This document shows positions 7,993 through 15,071 of a stretch of DNA of 29,086 bases, one piece after another. The notes under the pieces are model-generated. The model was given only the letters and a program-made list of their open reading frames with translations. It did not search any database and had not been told where the DNA came from. Each line of letters starts with the position of its first letter. Within the stretch, counting starts at the first letter, position 1. A program made the position numbers and the translations under genes. The stretch spans positions 1 through 29,086 of the forward strand of contig CAZJTF010000032.1 of NCBI GenBank assembly GCA_964548565.1. Direction: 5' to 3'. The stretch comes from CAYLLT01 sp964548565. Its GTDB lineage: Bacteria; Planctomycetota; Phycisphaerae; UBA1845; PWPN01.

Positions 7993-9210
7993 ATGAGCTG
8001 CACGCGACGGAACTTCATCGCGGGCGCCGCGGGTCTCGGGGGCATGGTGTCCGTGGCGCGATGGGCTGAGGCGGCACCGGCCCGGCCGGTGCGGATCGCG
8101 CGCGTCGAGACGTTTGCGGTGGCGTATCCCACGGTGGGGCGGTTCAAGTTCTTCGAGGATGCGCAGGGGCGGCCGACCGGGCGACAGACGGTGGTGGTGA
8201 AGATCACCGCGGACGACGGCACCGTCGGGTGGGGCCAGAGCGTACCGACCCCCAAGTGGAGCTACGAGACGCTCGAGACGGTGAAGACCACCATCGATCG
8301 GCATCTCGCGCCGCTGCTCATCGGCGGCGACCCCTTCGACATCGATGGAATTCACGTCGCGATGAACCGGGCAATCGCGCCCTCGTTTTCGACGGGGCAG
8401 CCGATCTGCAAGGCCGGCGTTGACCTGGCGCTGTTCGATCTGACCGGGCGAATCACCGGGCAGACGGCCTCACAGCGATGGAAGCGTGCCGGGCGCGACC
8501 GTATCCGTTTGAGCTGGACGCTGAACCCGAAGGCGCTCGACGACATCGAGGGACTGATAGCGGAAGGACGTGGGAAGGGCTTTTCGACGTTCAACGTCAA
8601 AGTCGCGCCCGATCCGAAGTTTGATGTCGAGATGTGCCGGATCGTGAAGAAGCTCGCCCCCGACGGGTTTCTCTGGGCCGACGCCAACGGTGGATACGAC
8701 GAGAGGACGGCGCTCGCGGTCGCACCGAAGCTCGCGGAAGCAGGCGTGGCCGTGCTCGAGCAGCCTGTGCCGCCGAACCGCCTCACCGCGCTGCGCAAGC
8801 TGAAACAGCAGCATGCGCTTCCGATCCTCCTGGACGAGGGGGTCGTCTCGTCGGGGGACCTCGAGGAATTCATCAAGCTCGACGTGTGCGACGGAGTGGC
8901 CATGAAGCCCGCACGGTGCGCCGGCCTGGCCGACGCGCGGCGCCAGATCGAACTCTGCGAGCAGCACGGACTCATGTTTCTCGGCAGCGGCCTGACAGAC
9001 CCGGATGTGTCGCTGGCGGCCTCGCTCCTGCTGTATGGAGCGTATGATCTCAAGTACCCGGCCGCCCTCAATGGGCCTCAGTTCCTTGCCGGCACGAGCA
9101 TCCTCAAGCAGCCGTTCCAGCCGGAGGATGGGCACCTCCTCGTGCCCAAGGGCTACGGCCTCGGCGTCGAAGTGGATGAGGAACAGCTCCGGAAGCTCGC
9201 GTCAGCTTGA
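7993..9210 (+). CDS. TAT-tagged enolase-superfamily (MR/MLE-like) protein
   Basis: 405 residues. The N-terminus MSCTRRNFIAGAAGLGG is a twin-arginine signal followed by a MR/MLE-type capping domain and a (beta/alpha)8 barrel. Probable Mg ligands are D230 (LWADANGGYD), E256 (VLEQPVP) and D281 or E282 (ILLDEG); K203 in TFNVKV and K305 in VAMKPARCAG are the likely acid/base lysines. The usual KxK on strand 2 reads NxK here. Members abstract the proton alpha to a carboxylate, in racemisation, cycloisomerisation or sugar-acid dehydration; the substrate is unknown. Export is odd for a family that needs only Mg, but may suit a pathway with exported sugar oxidoreductases. GGAGG is 7 nt upstream of the ATG, within an inverted repeat. 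Confidence 0.88.
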   Translation: MSCTRRNFIAGAAGLGGMVSVARWAEAAPARPVRIARVETFAVAYPTVGRFKFFEDAQGRPTGRQTVVVKITADDGTVGWGQSVPTPKWSYETLETVKTTIDRHLAPLLIGGDPFDIDGIHVAMNRAIAPSFSTGQPICKAGVDLALFDLTGRITGQTASQRWKRAGRDRIRLSWTLNPKALDDIEGLIAEGRGKGFSTFNVKVAPDPKFDVEMCRIVKKLAPDGFLWADANGGYDERTALAVAPKLAEAGVAVLEQPVPPNRLTALRKLKQQHALPILLDEGVVSSGDLEEFIKLDVCDGVAMKPARCAGLADARRQIELCEQHGLMFLGSGLTDPDVSLAASLLLYGAYDLKYPAALNGPQFLAGTSILKQPFQPEDGHLLVPKGYGLGVEVDEEQLRKLASA

Positions 9211-9295
9211 AGCGTCTTCGAAGTGCTTTGCGTCGCCGCCGCAGTACGAGGGAGGGGCAGGAGCACACCGCGCACACTCGCGCAGGAGGTGTCGC

Positions 9296-9730
9296 GTGAT
9301 CACTCCCGTATCTGCCGGCCAGATTCCGCCTGTTCCCGAGCTGTTCCTGCTGCCCGAGCAGGAGCGGGGCGACGCGTGGAAGGACTTCTGGAGCCATTAT
9401 CGCGGGCGATGGCTCTTCGGCCTCATCATCTTTGCGCCGCCACTGGCTTTCGTGCTGGACTACCTCCTCCTCTGGAGAGTCACCTGGCTGCCCGGCTGGT
9501 CGCACATCCTGATCGTGGCCGCGATGCTGCTGGGCGCGGTGCTTCTGGCCGTGCGCTGCATCAAGCGGCCGTTTCAGCGCTACCTGCGGGCCGAGCTGAA
9601 TCGCAGAGGCATCGCAATCTGTACACGGTGCGGTTACGACTTGCGCGGCCAGACGGACGCGCGTTGCCCCGAGTGCGGACTCCCCTTCAACGGGCCTGCG
9701 CCCGGACCCGGAAGCAGCGGCGCTGATTGA
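9296..9730 (+). CDS. Small membrane protein with C-terminal zinc ribbon
   Basis: 144 residues starting at GTG 9296, chosen because AGGAGGT lies exactly five bases upstream; longer upstream reading in this frame overlaps the enolase-like gene and is not convincing. Two hydrophobic segments (about residues 39-59, WLFGLIIFAPPLAFVLDYLLL, and about 68-86, HILIVAAMLLGAVLLAV) predict two transmembrane helices. The C-terminus has two CxxC pairs, CTRCGYDLRGQTDARCPECG, a zinc ribbon very common at protein ends in Phycisphaerae. The function is unknown; the ribbon is probably cytoplasmic. It ends 16 nt from the convergent cytochrome gene and lies 85 nt downstream of the enolase-like gene, so it may be co-transcribed with it. 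Confidence 0.8.
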   Translation: MITPVSAGQIPPVPELFLLPEQERGDAWKDFWSHYRGRWLFGLIIFAPPLAFVLDYLLLWRVTWLPGWSHILIVAAMLLGAVLLAVRCIKRPFQRYLRAELNRRGIAICTRCGYDLRGQTDARCPECGLPFNGPAPGPGSSGAD

Positions 9731-9746
9731 ATTGAACTCATGCGGT

Positions 9747-10112
9747 TCAGTCGATCGTCCGCAGGAACGCCACGACGGATTCGGCGTCCTTTCCCTTCAT
9801 CAGGAAGTTGATCGCGTCTTCGTCCGTCCAGCCCGGCAGGCCGGCAATTTTCGGCGTTTCGTACGCCCACTCCTGGTTGGGCCAGGGCGAACGTACGGGC
9901 ATCGGCGCACCGTGGAAGAGGCGCGTGCGGTCGAGATCGCCCGACTCCGTGCGGGGCGTGTGGCACTGGATGCACATGGCGACGTGCTCGGTGATGTAGC
10001 GACCGCGAGCGACGCGATCCGCCGGTGGCTCCGCGGGGCGGGTCTGCTGCGCGGCGACCGCGAGAAGCGAGAGTGCTCCGGCGGCCAGGATAACGAGGGC
10101 GACGGATTTCAT
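9747..10112 (-). CDS. Small mono-haem cytochrome c
   Basis: 121 residues. A signal peptide or N-terminal anchor (MKSVALVILAAGALSLLAVAA) directs it to the periplasm. CIQCH at residues 47-51 is the single covalent haem c site with histidine ligand. Candidate distal methionines are in GAPMPVRS (about residue 74) and NFLMKGKDAE; the latter, near the C-terminus, is the better fit for a class I cytochrome. RGRYITEHVAMCIQCHTPR resembles the cytochrome subunits of dehydrogenases. The start at 10112 has GGAG six bases upstream; an in-frame ATG 43 codons earlier would precede the signal peptide and is rejected. It has its own promoter candidate upstream. The partner enzyme is not evident in this window. 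Confidence 0.85.
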   Translation of the reverse strand: MKSVALVILAAGALSLLAVAAQQTRPAEPPADRVARGRYITEHVAMCIQCHTPRTESGDLDRTRLFHGAPMPVRSPWPNQEWAYETPKIAGLPGWTDEDAINFLMKGKDAESVVAFLRTID

Positions 10113-10175
10113 GGAGTGCTCCGGCGATCGCTGGCGCGGGGAGCGTAGATGCGAGGCGCCACGGGCGATCAGCGG

Positions 10176-10204
10176 ATTCTTTGAGGCGGGATGCGCGGAG
10201 TCAA
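10176..10204 (-). promoter_or_regulatory. Promoter candidate for the cytochrome c gene
   Basis: Minus strand: TTGACT (10199-10204, five of six to consensus), a 17-nt spacer and AAGAAT (10176-10181, four of six). The start codon is about 64 nt further down. This is the best sigma70-like pair noticed in the window. Confidence 0.5.
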
Positions 10205-10393
10205 ACCCGATCGCTGGGTCCAGCAACGCTGGGAAGGGCAAAACGAAAGGTGAGACGGGCGGCGGCTTGTCTCGACGGGAACTTGCCCGGGAACACTCCG
10301 CCGCTCGATGGGGGCAACCGCGCGGAGGGCACCCGAGCCCACGGACCCGATGCCTGGTTTACAGGAGCGTTCACACCGCCTGGCAAAACGGCA

Positions 10394-10419
10394 CGAGGAC
10401 GCAGGATTGTGCGTCCTCG
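10394..10419 (-). terminator. Intrinsic terminator of the transketolase gene
   Basis: A perfect 10-bp stem (CGAGGACGCA with TGCGTCCTCG) and a 6-nt loop lie 27 nt after the transketolase stop. On the minus strand it is followed by TGCCGTTTTG, a short T-run. Confidence 0.7.
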
Positions 10420-10446
10420 CATGAATCCCGGGTTGCTGCGGTTGTT

Positions 10447-12381
10447 TTACTTCGCCAAAGCTTTTGCCTTGCTGATGATGTCCGCTGCCGACAGGTGGAG
10501 GTAGGCGAGGATGTCCTCCGCCTCCTTGCCTGACTTGGGCATGCGGCCGGCGAGCATGGAGTGGACGCGGACATTGCCTTCCGCGGCGGCCGCCTCGGCG
10601 ACGGCGCCGTTAAAGCCGCCGGTGAAGTTGTCTTCCACACAGAGGACGACGCCGTTCGCCTTCTTCGCCGCGGCCAGGATCGGACGGGCGTCGAGCGGCA
10701 GGCAGTACGCATCAAACAGATTGACCTTCACGCCCTGCTTCTCGAGCTCGCGGGCAGCCTGCAGAGCCACCGTCACCATATAGCCGCTGGAGACCAGCGT
10801 CACCGAACTCCCTTCCATGAGTTGCGTGCAGCCGCCGAGGGCGAATGTCGCGTCCTGCGGATAGATCAACGCGACATCGGGGCGATGCGTGCGGACGTAG
10901 CAGATGTTCGGCGTGTTGGCGGCGAGTTCCGTCAGGCGGTAGGCCGCGACAGCGTCCGCCGGGTGGAGCAGGTGCGCGACCGGGCGTCCGAAGCCGTCGT
11001 CGGCGCTCGTGTACGCCCGGAAGTAGGCGACATCGGGCAGGCTCATCTGGCTGGGACCGTCGGCGCCGAGCGAGACACCCGCGTGCGAGCCGACCAGCTT
11101 GATGTTTGCCCGCGTGATGGCGGCCATCTCAATCTGGTCGTACGCACGGGCGAGGAACTTGGCGAAGGTGCTCGCGAACGGGATCATCCCCCCGGCCGCC
11201 AGGCCCGCCGCGACGGACACCATGTTCTGCTCGGCGATCTTGCACTCGAAGAAGCGGTGCGGAAACGCCTTGGCGAAAACATTGGCAAATGTCGAGTTGC
11301 TCACGTCGCCGTCGACGGCAACGATGCGCTCGTCCGCATGGCCAAGCGCCAGAAGCGCGGCGCCGTAGGCGCGCCGGGTCGAGAGCTTGTTCTTCGCGAC
11401 GGCCTCGCTCATGCCGGCCCGCTGCATCGCCTCAGCAAAGGGAGCCGCGACGATCTGCGTCTTTTTGACGACATGGTTGACGACCGGCGGCGCCGGCGGA
11501 CGCGGCGCCTGCAGGTTCGGTGTGATCTTGAGGGCGGCGGCAGTCTTGTCGAGGCTCTCCTCGGCGGCCGGGAGATCCTTGGGCGAGAGCGGCTTTCCGT
11601 GGTTGCTCTTGTCCTTCAGCGAATCGACACCCCAGCCCTTCTGCGTCCGGGCGACGACGGCGATGCACTGGTCGCCCTTGCCGACCTTCCGCAATGTGGC
11701 GTGGATCGCCGGGATGCTGTGGCCGTCGATCACCTCGACGTGGTAACCGAAGGCCTGGAGCTTGGCGGCGAGGACCTCGGCGCTCTGCTGCTTTGAGACG
11801 TAGTCCGCCTGGCCCTGCCCATTACAGTTGAAGATCGGGCAGACGTGCGTGAGCTTGTGGTCAATGACGAAGTCGAGCGCTTCCCAGATCTGCCCCTCGC
11901 GCGACTCGCCGTCGCCGATGAGGACGAAAATCCGCTTGTCGATTTTGTTCAGCCGCGCCGCCAAACCCAGACCGGCCCCGACCGAAAGGCCCTGGCCGAG
12001 CGAGCCGGTGGCTGCGTCAAAAAAGTGGAAGCCTTCCGCGGGATTGGGGTGGCCATCGAGCGGGCTCTCCAACTCCCGCAGGCTCTTGAGATCCTCGACC
12101 TTCAAGGTGCGGCGCTCGGCCGGCGATTTTCCGACCGCTCCGCCGAGATCGGCGTAAGCGGCGTACACGATGGGCACGGCGTGGCCTTCGCTGAGGACCA
12201 GGCGATCGCTGGCGGGGTTCCACGGGTCGGCGGGGTCGTAACGCATCTGCTCGTACATGAGTTCGCCGATCAGGTGTGCCAGGGATAGTGCGCTCGACGG
12301 ATGGCCGGACCCGGCGGCGGTGGTCATGCGCAGGACGTTCTTGCCATTTTCAATCACCCGGGAGTCAATCGCGCTACTCAT
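10447..12381 (-). CDS. tkt: Transketolase
   Basis: 644 residues. A thiamine diphosphate enzyme that moves two-carbon units between sugar phosphates in the pentose phosphate pathway. SGHPSSALSLAHL at residues 25-37 holds a substrate histidine. GDGESREGQIWEALDF (156-171) to NCNGQGQ (186-192) is the ThDP/Mg motif. A proline-rich linker (APRPPAPPVV, near 295-305) joins the PP domain to the Pyr domain, which begins at STRRAYGAAL. The catalytic glutamate is in KIAEQNMVSVAAGLA, and the C-terminal domain follows. The start at 12381 is preferred over an in-frame ATG 36 codons upstream because homology begins here, AGGA lies six bases before it, and a TATAAT sits inside the longer version. The length resembles animal and archaeal forms (about 620-640) more than the 660-680 of E. 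coli. trpS lies upstream on the same strand, 214 nt away. Confidence 0.95.
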   Translation of the reverse strand: MSSAIDSRVIENGKNVLRMTTAAGSGHPSSALSLAHLIGELMYEQMRYDPADPWNPASDRLVLSEGHAVPIVYAAYADLGGAVGKSPAERRTLKVEDLKSLRELESPLDGHPNPAEGFHFFDAATGSLGQGLSVGAGLGLAARLNKIDKRIFVLIGDGESREGQIWEALDFVIDHKLTHVCPIFNCNGQGQADYVSKQQSAEVLAAKLQAFGYHVEVIDGHSIPAIHATLRKVGKGDQCIAVVARTQKGWGVDSLKDKSNHGKPLSPKDLPAAEESLDKTAAALKITPNLQAPRPPAPPVVNHVVKKTQIVAAPFAEAMQRAGMSEAVAKNKLSTRRAYGAALLALGHADERIVAVDGDVSNSTFANVFAKAFPHRFFECKIAEQNMVSVAAGLAAGGMIPFASTFAKFLARAYDQIEMAAITRANIKLVGSHAGVSLGADGPSQMSLPDVAYFRAYTSADDGFGRPVAHLLHPADAVAAYRLTELAANTPNICYVRTHRPDVALIYPQDATFALGGCTQLMEGSSVTLVSSGYMVTVALQAARELEKQGVKVNLFDAYCLPLDARPILAAAKKANGVVLCVEDNFTGGFNGAVAEAAAAEGNVRVHSMLAGRMPKSGKEAEDILAYLHLSAADIISKAKALAK

Positions 12382-12393
12382 GTAAGTTCCTGC

Positions 12394-12399
12394 ATTATA
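12394..12399 (-). promoter_or_regulatory. Candidate -10 (TATAAT) close to transketolase start
   Basis: A perfect TATAAT ends 12 nt before the ATG. If it is used, transcription would begin about six bases before the start codon and the AGGA site would be mostly excluded. No good -35 is seen at 16-18 nt. Confidence 0.4.
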
Positions 12400-12595
12400 T
12401 GATGTTAAAGTCGCCCACCGGACAGCATGACCGGGGACGAAGTAGCTTAGCGGGCCCGGGGTGGGCATGCAAGCGACGAGGTCCGCCACCCGTCAGGGTA
12501 CCTGATCGGATGCTGCGGGATCTTTGATCTGCTCGCTATCCACTTTCACGGGCCGCTGAGAGAAACCCGAATTACTCTACCGCGCCCGCCGTCCC

Positions 12596-13570
12596 CTACG
12601 GCGTGACGGTGACCAGGCCGCAGGCCTGACGGACTTCGCGCATGGTCTGCTGGGCGACGGCGCGGGCGCGGCGGCCGCCGTCGGCGAGGACGCGCTCCAC
12701 CTCTTCCGGGTGGCGGCTGAGTTCGTCGAAGCGCTTGCGGGCGGGGCCGAGCGTTTCGAGGTAGAGCTCGAAGACGCGCTTCTTTGCCTCGCCGTAGCCG
12801 GTGCCGCCCTTGCGGTAACGGGCCTCCCAGTCGCCCAGCTCCTCCTGCGAGGCCATCAGGCGGAGGAGGGCAAAGACGTTGCACTTCGACGGGTCCTTGG
12901 GCTCTTCGACCGGCGTCGAGTCGGTCACGATGGCCATGATCCGCTTGCGGACCTCTTTTTCAGGGGCGAAGAGTTCGACGGTGTTGTCGTAACTCTTGCT
13001 CATCTTGCGGCCGTCGACGCCGGGGACGATGGCGACCTCCTCGCGGATGAACGGCTCGGGGCGGACGAGGACTTCGCCGAAGACGTTGTTGAACTTGCCC
13101 TGCATGTCCTGGGTCATCTCGATGTGCTGCTTCTGGTCCTGGCCGACGGGCACGAGGTGCGGCTTGTAGATCAGGATGTCGGCCGCCTGCAGCACGGGAT
13201 AGGCGAAGAGGCCGTGATTCGGCGAGAGGCCCTGGGCGATCTTGTCCTTATAAGCGTGGGCGCGCTCCAACAGGCCCATGGGCGTCACGCACGAGAGGAT
13301 CCAGGTGAGCTCGGTCACCTCGGGCACGTCGGTCTGGCGGAAGAAAACCGTCTTGGCCGGGTCAAGGCCGAGCGCCAGGTACGCCAGCGCCACGTGCTGC
13401 GTGTACTCGATCAGCAGGGCACGATCCTGCAGGCTGGTGAGGGCGTGGTAGTTGGCGATGAAGTAGAAGCACTCGTGCTGCGCCTGCATTTCGAGCTGCA
13501 TGCGCATCGCGCCGAAGTAATTACCGAGGTGGAGCCGCCCGGAGGGCTGAATTCCCGAAAGAACACGCAT
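12596..13570 (-). CDS. trpS: Tryptophanyl-tRNA synthetase
   Basis: 324 residues. Charges tRNA-Trp with tryptophan. SGIQPSGRLHLGNYFGA carries the HIGH-type motif (HLGN at 14-17) and GRKMSKSYDN the KMSKS loop (189-193). The KPHLVPVGQDQKQHIEMTQDM stretch is diagnostic for TrpRS over TyrRS. Length matches bacterial TrpRS (about 325-350). The start at 13570 is set by homology (MRVLSGIQPSG); only a weak GAG precedes it. Longer in-frame versions add a sequence without family character. It lies 59 nt downstream of the M50 peptidase gene on the same strand and upstream of transketolase. Confidence 0.97.
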   Translation of the reverse strand: MRVLSGIQPSGRLHLGNYFGAMRMQLEMQAQHECFYFIANYHALTSLQDRALLIEYTQHVALAYLALGLDPAKTVFFRQTDVPEVTELTWILSCVTPMGLLERAHAYKDKIAQGLSPNHGLFAYPVLQAADILIYKPHLVPVGQDQKQHIEMTQDMQGKFNNVFGEVLVRPEPFIREEVAIVPGVDGRKMSKSYDNTVELFAPEKEVRKRIMAIVTDSTPVEEPKDPSKCNVFALLRLMASQEELGDWEARYRKGGTGYGEAKKRVFELYLETLGPARKRFDELSRHPEEVERVLADGGRRARAVAQQTMREVRQACGLVTVTP

Positions 13571-13629
13571 GGTGACTGGTCTCGACGGGGCCGGTTCGAC
13601 AGTTTCAGACCGCAGGCGGGACAGACCCC

Positions 13630-14262
13630 TCAGCCCAGCTGCCACGGCACGCCGGCCACGTGCCGCAGCACGAAATTCACCGGCGGATCGATCAGCATGC
13701 CGAGCAGGTCCACGTGCGTCAAATAGTCCTGCAGAACGAGGAACATGATCACGATGGGGCCGTACCGGGCAGTCTCCAGGAAGCGCTGCTGCGACTGCGG
13801 CGTCATCAGGTTGGCGGCGATGTGGAAGCCGTCGAGCGGGAACAGGGGCAGGCAGTTGAAGATGGCCAGCCCCACGTTCACGATAATGCCGAAGAGGAGC
13901 ATGAGGCCGGCCGCTTTGAACAGGGTGGGGTTGGTGTCGCTGCTGCTGAAATGAAACAGGGCCCGGAGCAGCAGCGCGAAGAGGACCGCCTGCGCGAGAT
14001 TGCTGAGCGGGCCGGCGGCAGTGGTCACGAGGTCGCCCAGGCGGCGGTCGCGGAAGTTGTCGGGGTTCACGGGCACGGGCTTGGCCCAGCCGATCGGCGC
14101 GAACATCAGGCAGAGGGTCCCGAGCGGATCGAGGTGCCGGAGTGGGTTGAGCGAGCAGCGGCCCATCCGGTAGGCGGTCGGATCTCCCATCCGCAGGGCG
14201 AAATAGGCGTGGGAGAACTCGTGCACCGTCAGGGCGAGCAGCACGATGGGCACACGGATCAA
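13630..14262 (-). CDS. Site-2 protease family (M50) membrane metallopeptidase
   Basis: 210 residues from the TTG at 14262. An intramembrane zinc metalloprotease-like protein: HEFSHAYFAL (HExxH at about residues 14-18) supplies two zinc ligands and the catalytic glutamate, and NCLPLFPLDGFHI near 139 carries the third ligand (the LDG motif). Four to five hydrophobic segments are visible. WAKPVPVNPDNFRD is typical of the short, PDZ-less S2P/RseP-like group. The start is uncertain: the open frame continues upstream as LLDIDPQEL, which fits family N-termini, with CTG codons at 14289 or 14286 behind GGAG (14294-14297), so the true start may be CTG. TTG 14262 has AGGA four bases upstream. The substrate is unknown. 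It is divergent from the kdsC-like gene. Confidence 0.88.
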   Translation of the reverse strand: MIRVPIVLLALTVHEFSHAYFALRMGDPTAYRMGRCSLNPLRHLDPLGTLCLMFAPIGWAKPVPVNPDNFRDRRLGDLVTTAAGPLSNLAQAVLFALLLRALFHFSSSDTNPTLFKAAGLMLLFGIIVNVGLAIFNCLPLFPLDGFHIAANLMTPQSQQRFLETARYGPIVIMFLVLQDYLTHVDLLGMLIDPPVNFVLRHVAGVPWQLG

Positions 14263-14367
14263 TAGTTCCTGGGGGTCGATATCCAGCAGCGTGCTCCGAT
14301 TTCAGGCGGCCCGACGCGGGCGTTTGTGGAGTGGGTACCCGGGGATGCGCCTCGCGTCAAGACGTCG

Positions 14368-14395
14368 GCTATACGCTTAGCACGCTGTGTGCCAA
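14368..14395 (-). promoter_or_regulatory. Promoter candidate for M50 peptidase (and trpS)
   Basis: Minus strand: TTGGCA (14390-14395, five of six to consensus), a 16-nt spacer and TATAGC (14368-14373). The leader to the peptidase start is about 75-100 nt. Confidence 0.45.
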
Positions 14396-14442
14396 GCTCA
14401 TCAGAAATGGCGAACCGACGAGCTTGCCAGGCGTACCATACC

Positions 14443-14473
14443 TTGAACTTCAGTGGCCGCCGGGCGATACTAT
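14443..14473 (+). promoter_or_regulatory. Promoter candidate for kdsC-like / Lpt-like operon
   Basis: TTGAAC (14443-14448), a 19-nt spacer and TACTAT (14468-14473), about 52 nt before the GTG start. The spacer is long, so the call is weak. It lies downstream of the divergent M50 promoter candidate in the same 263-nt intergenic region. Confidence 0.35.
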
Positions 14474-14525
14474 CCGGTCGCGTCGTGGCCCGAGCCGCAC
14501 CACCACGTGCCGTGGGAATTCCGCC

Positions 14526-15041
14526 GTGCAGAACACTTGCATCCGGTTGCTCGTCCTGGATGTGGACGGGGTATTGACTGACGGCACGATCTGGATGGAC
14601 GACGCGGGGGTGCAGGGACGGGGTTTTCACATCCGGGACGGTCTCGGCATCACGATGTGGAAGGCCGTCGGGCGACAGGTCGGGATTCTCACGTCGAAGC
14701 GCTCGGAGGCGGTGGCGGCACGAGCCCGGATGCTGGGAATCGAGCTGCTCGAACAAGGGGCGGAAGACAAGCTGCCGGGATTCCAGCGGATGCTCTCCGC
14801 GACGGGGGTTTCCGCGGACGAGACGGCCTACATCGGTGACGACCTGCTGGACGCGGTCGTGATGCGACGCGCGGGTTACCCGATCGCGGTGGGCGACGCG
14901 GCCGCGGAAATCCGGCAGATCGCCCGTTTCGTCACCACGGCGCCCGGGGGGCGCGGGGCGGTTCGTGAAGCGATCGAACACCTGCTCCAGCGCGACAACC
15001 AGTGGGAGGCGGCCATCCGGGCCATCGGTGCCGACCGCTGA
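14526..15041 (+). CDS. kdsC: KdsC-type HAD phosphatase (Kdo 8-phosphate phosphatase-like)
   Basis: 171 residues from GTG 14526. Predicted to dephosphorylate 3-deoxy-D-manno-octulosonate 8-phosphate, the step before CMP-Kdo in lipopolysaccharide core synthesis. LLVLDVDGVLTDG gives the HAD nucleophile D12 and acid/base D14; GRQVGILTSKRSEAVAARA is motif II; ELLEQGAEDKLPGF holds the motif III lysine; YIGDDLLDAVVMRRAGYPIAVGDA is motif IV. These, and the absence of a cap domain, are typical of KdsC (188 residues in E. coli). An ATG 65 codons upstream is rejected because that stretch is non-homologous; GTGGGA precedes the chosen GTG by eight bases. The next gene, 30 nt on, encodes an LptC/LptA-like protein, as in the enterobacterial kdsC-lptC-lptA order, which supports the Kdo assignment over other C0 HAD activities. 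Confidence 0.85.
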   Translation: MQNTCIRLLVLDVDGVLTDGTIWMDDAGVQGRGFHIRDGLGITMWKAVGRQVGILTSKRSEAVAARARMLGIELLEQGAEDKLPGFQRMLSATGVSADETAYIGDDLLDAVVMRRAGYPIAVGDAAAEIRQIARFVTTAPGGRGAVREAIEHLLQRDNQWEAAIRAIGADR

Positions 15042-15071
15042 ACCAGGTCGCGACAAGCGAGGGTTGGGACT

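Larger units (their letters stand above)
10113..10446. other. 334-nt gap between cytochrome and transketolase genes
   Basis: No gene is seen here. The stretch holds a promoter candidate for the cytochrome (10176-10204, minus) and the transketolase terminator (10394-10419, minus). The ten-base word CGATCGCTGG occurs twice (near 10125 and 10208), bracketing the promoter candidate; it could be an operator pair or chance. Nothing else is recognised. Confidence 0.6.
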
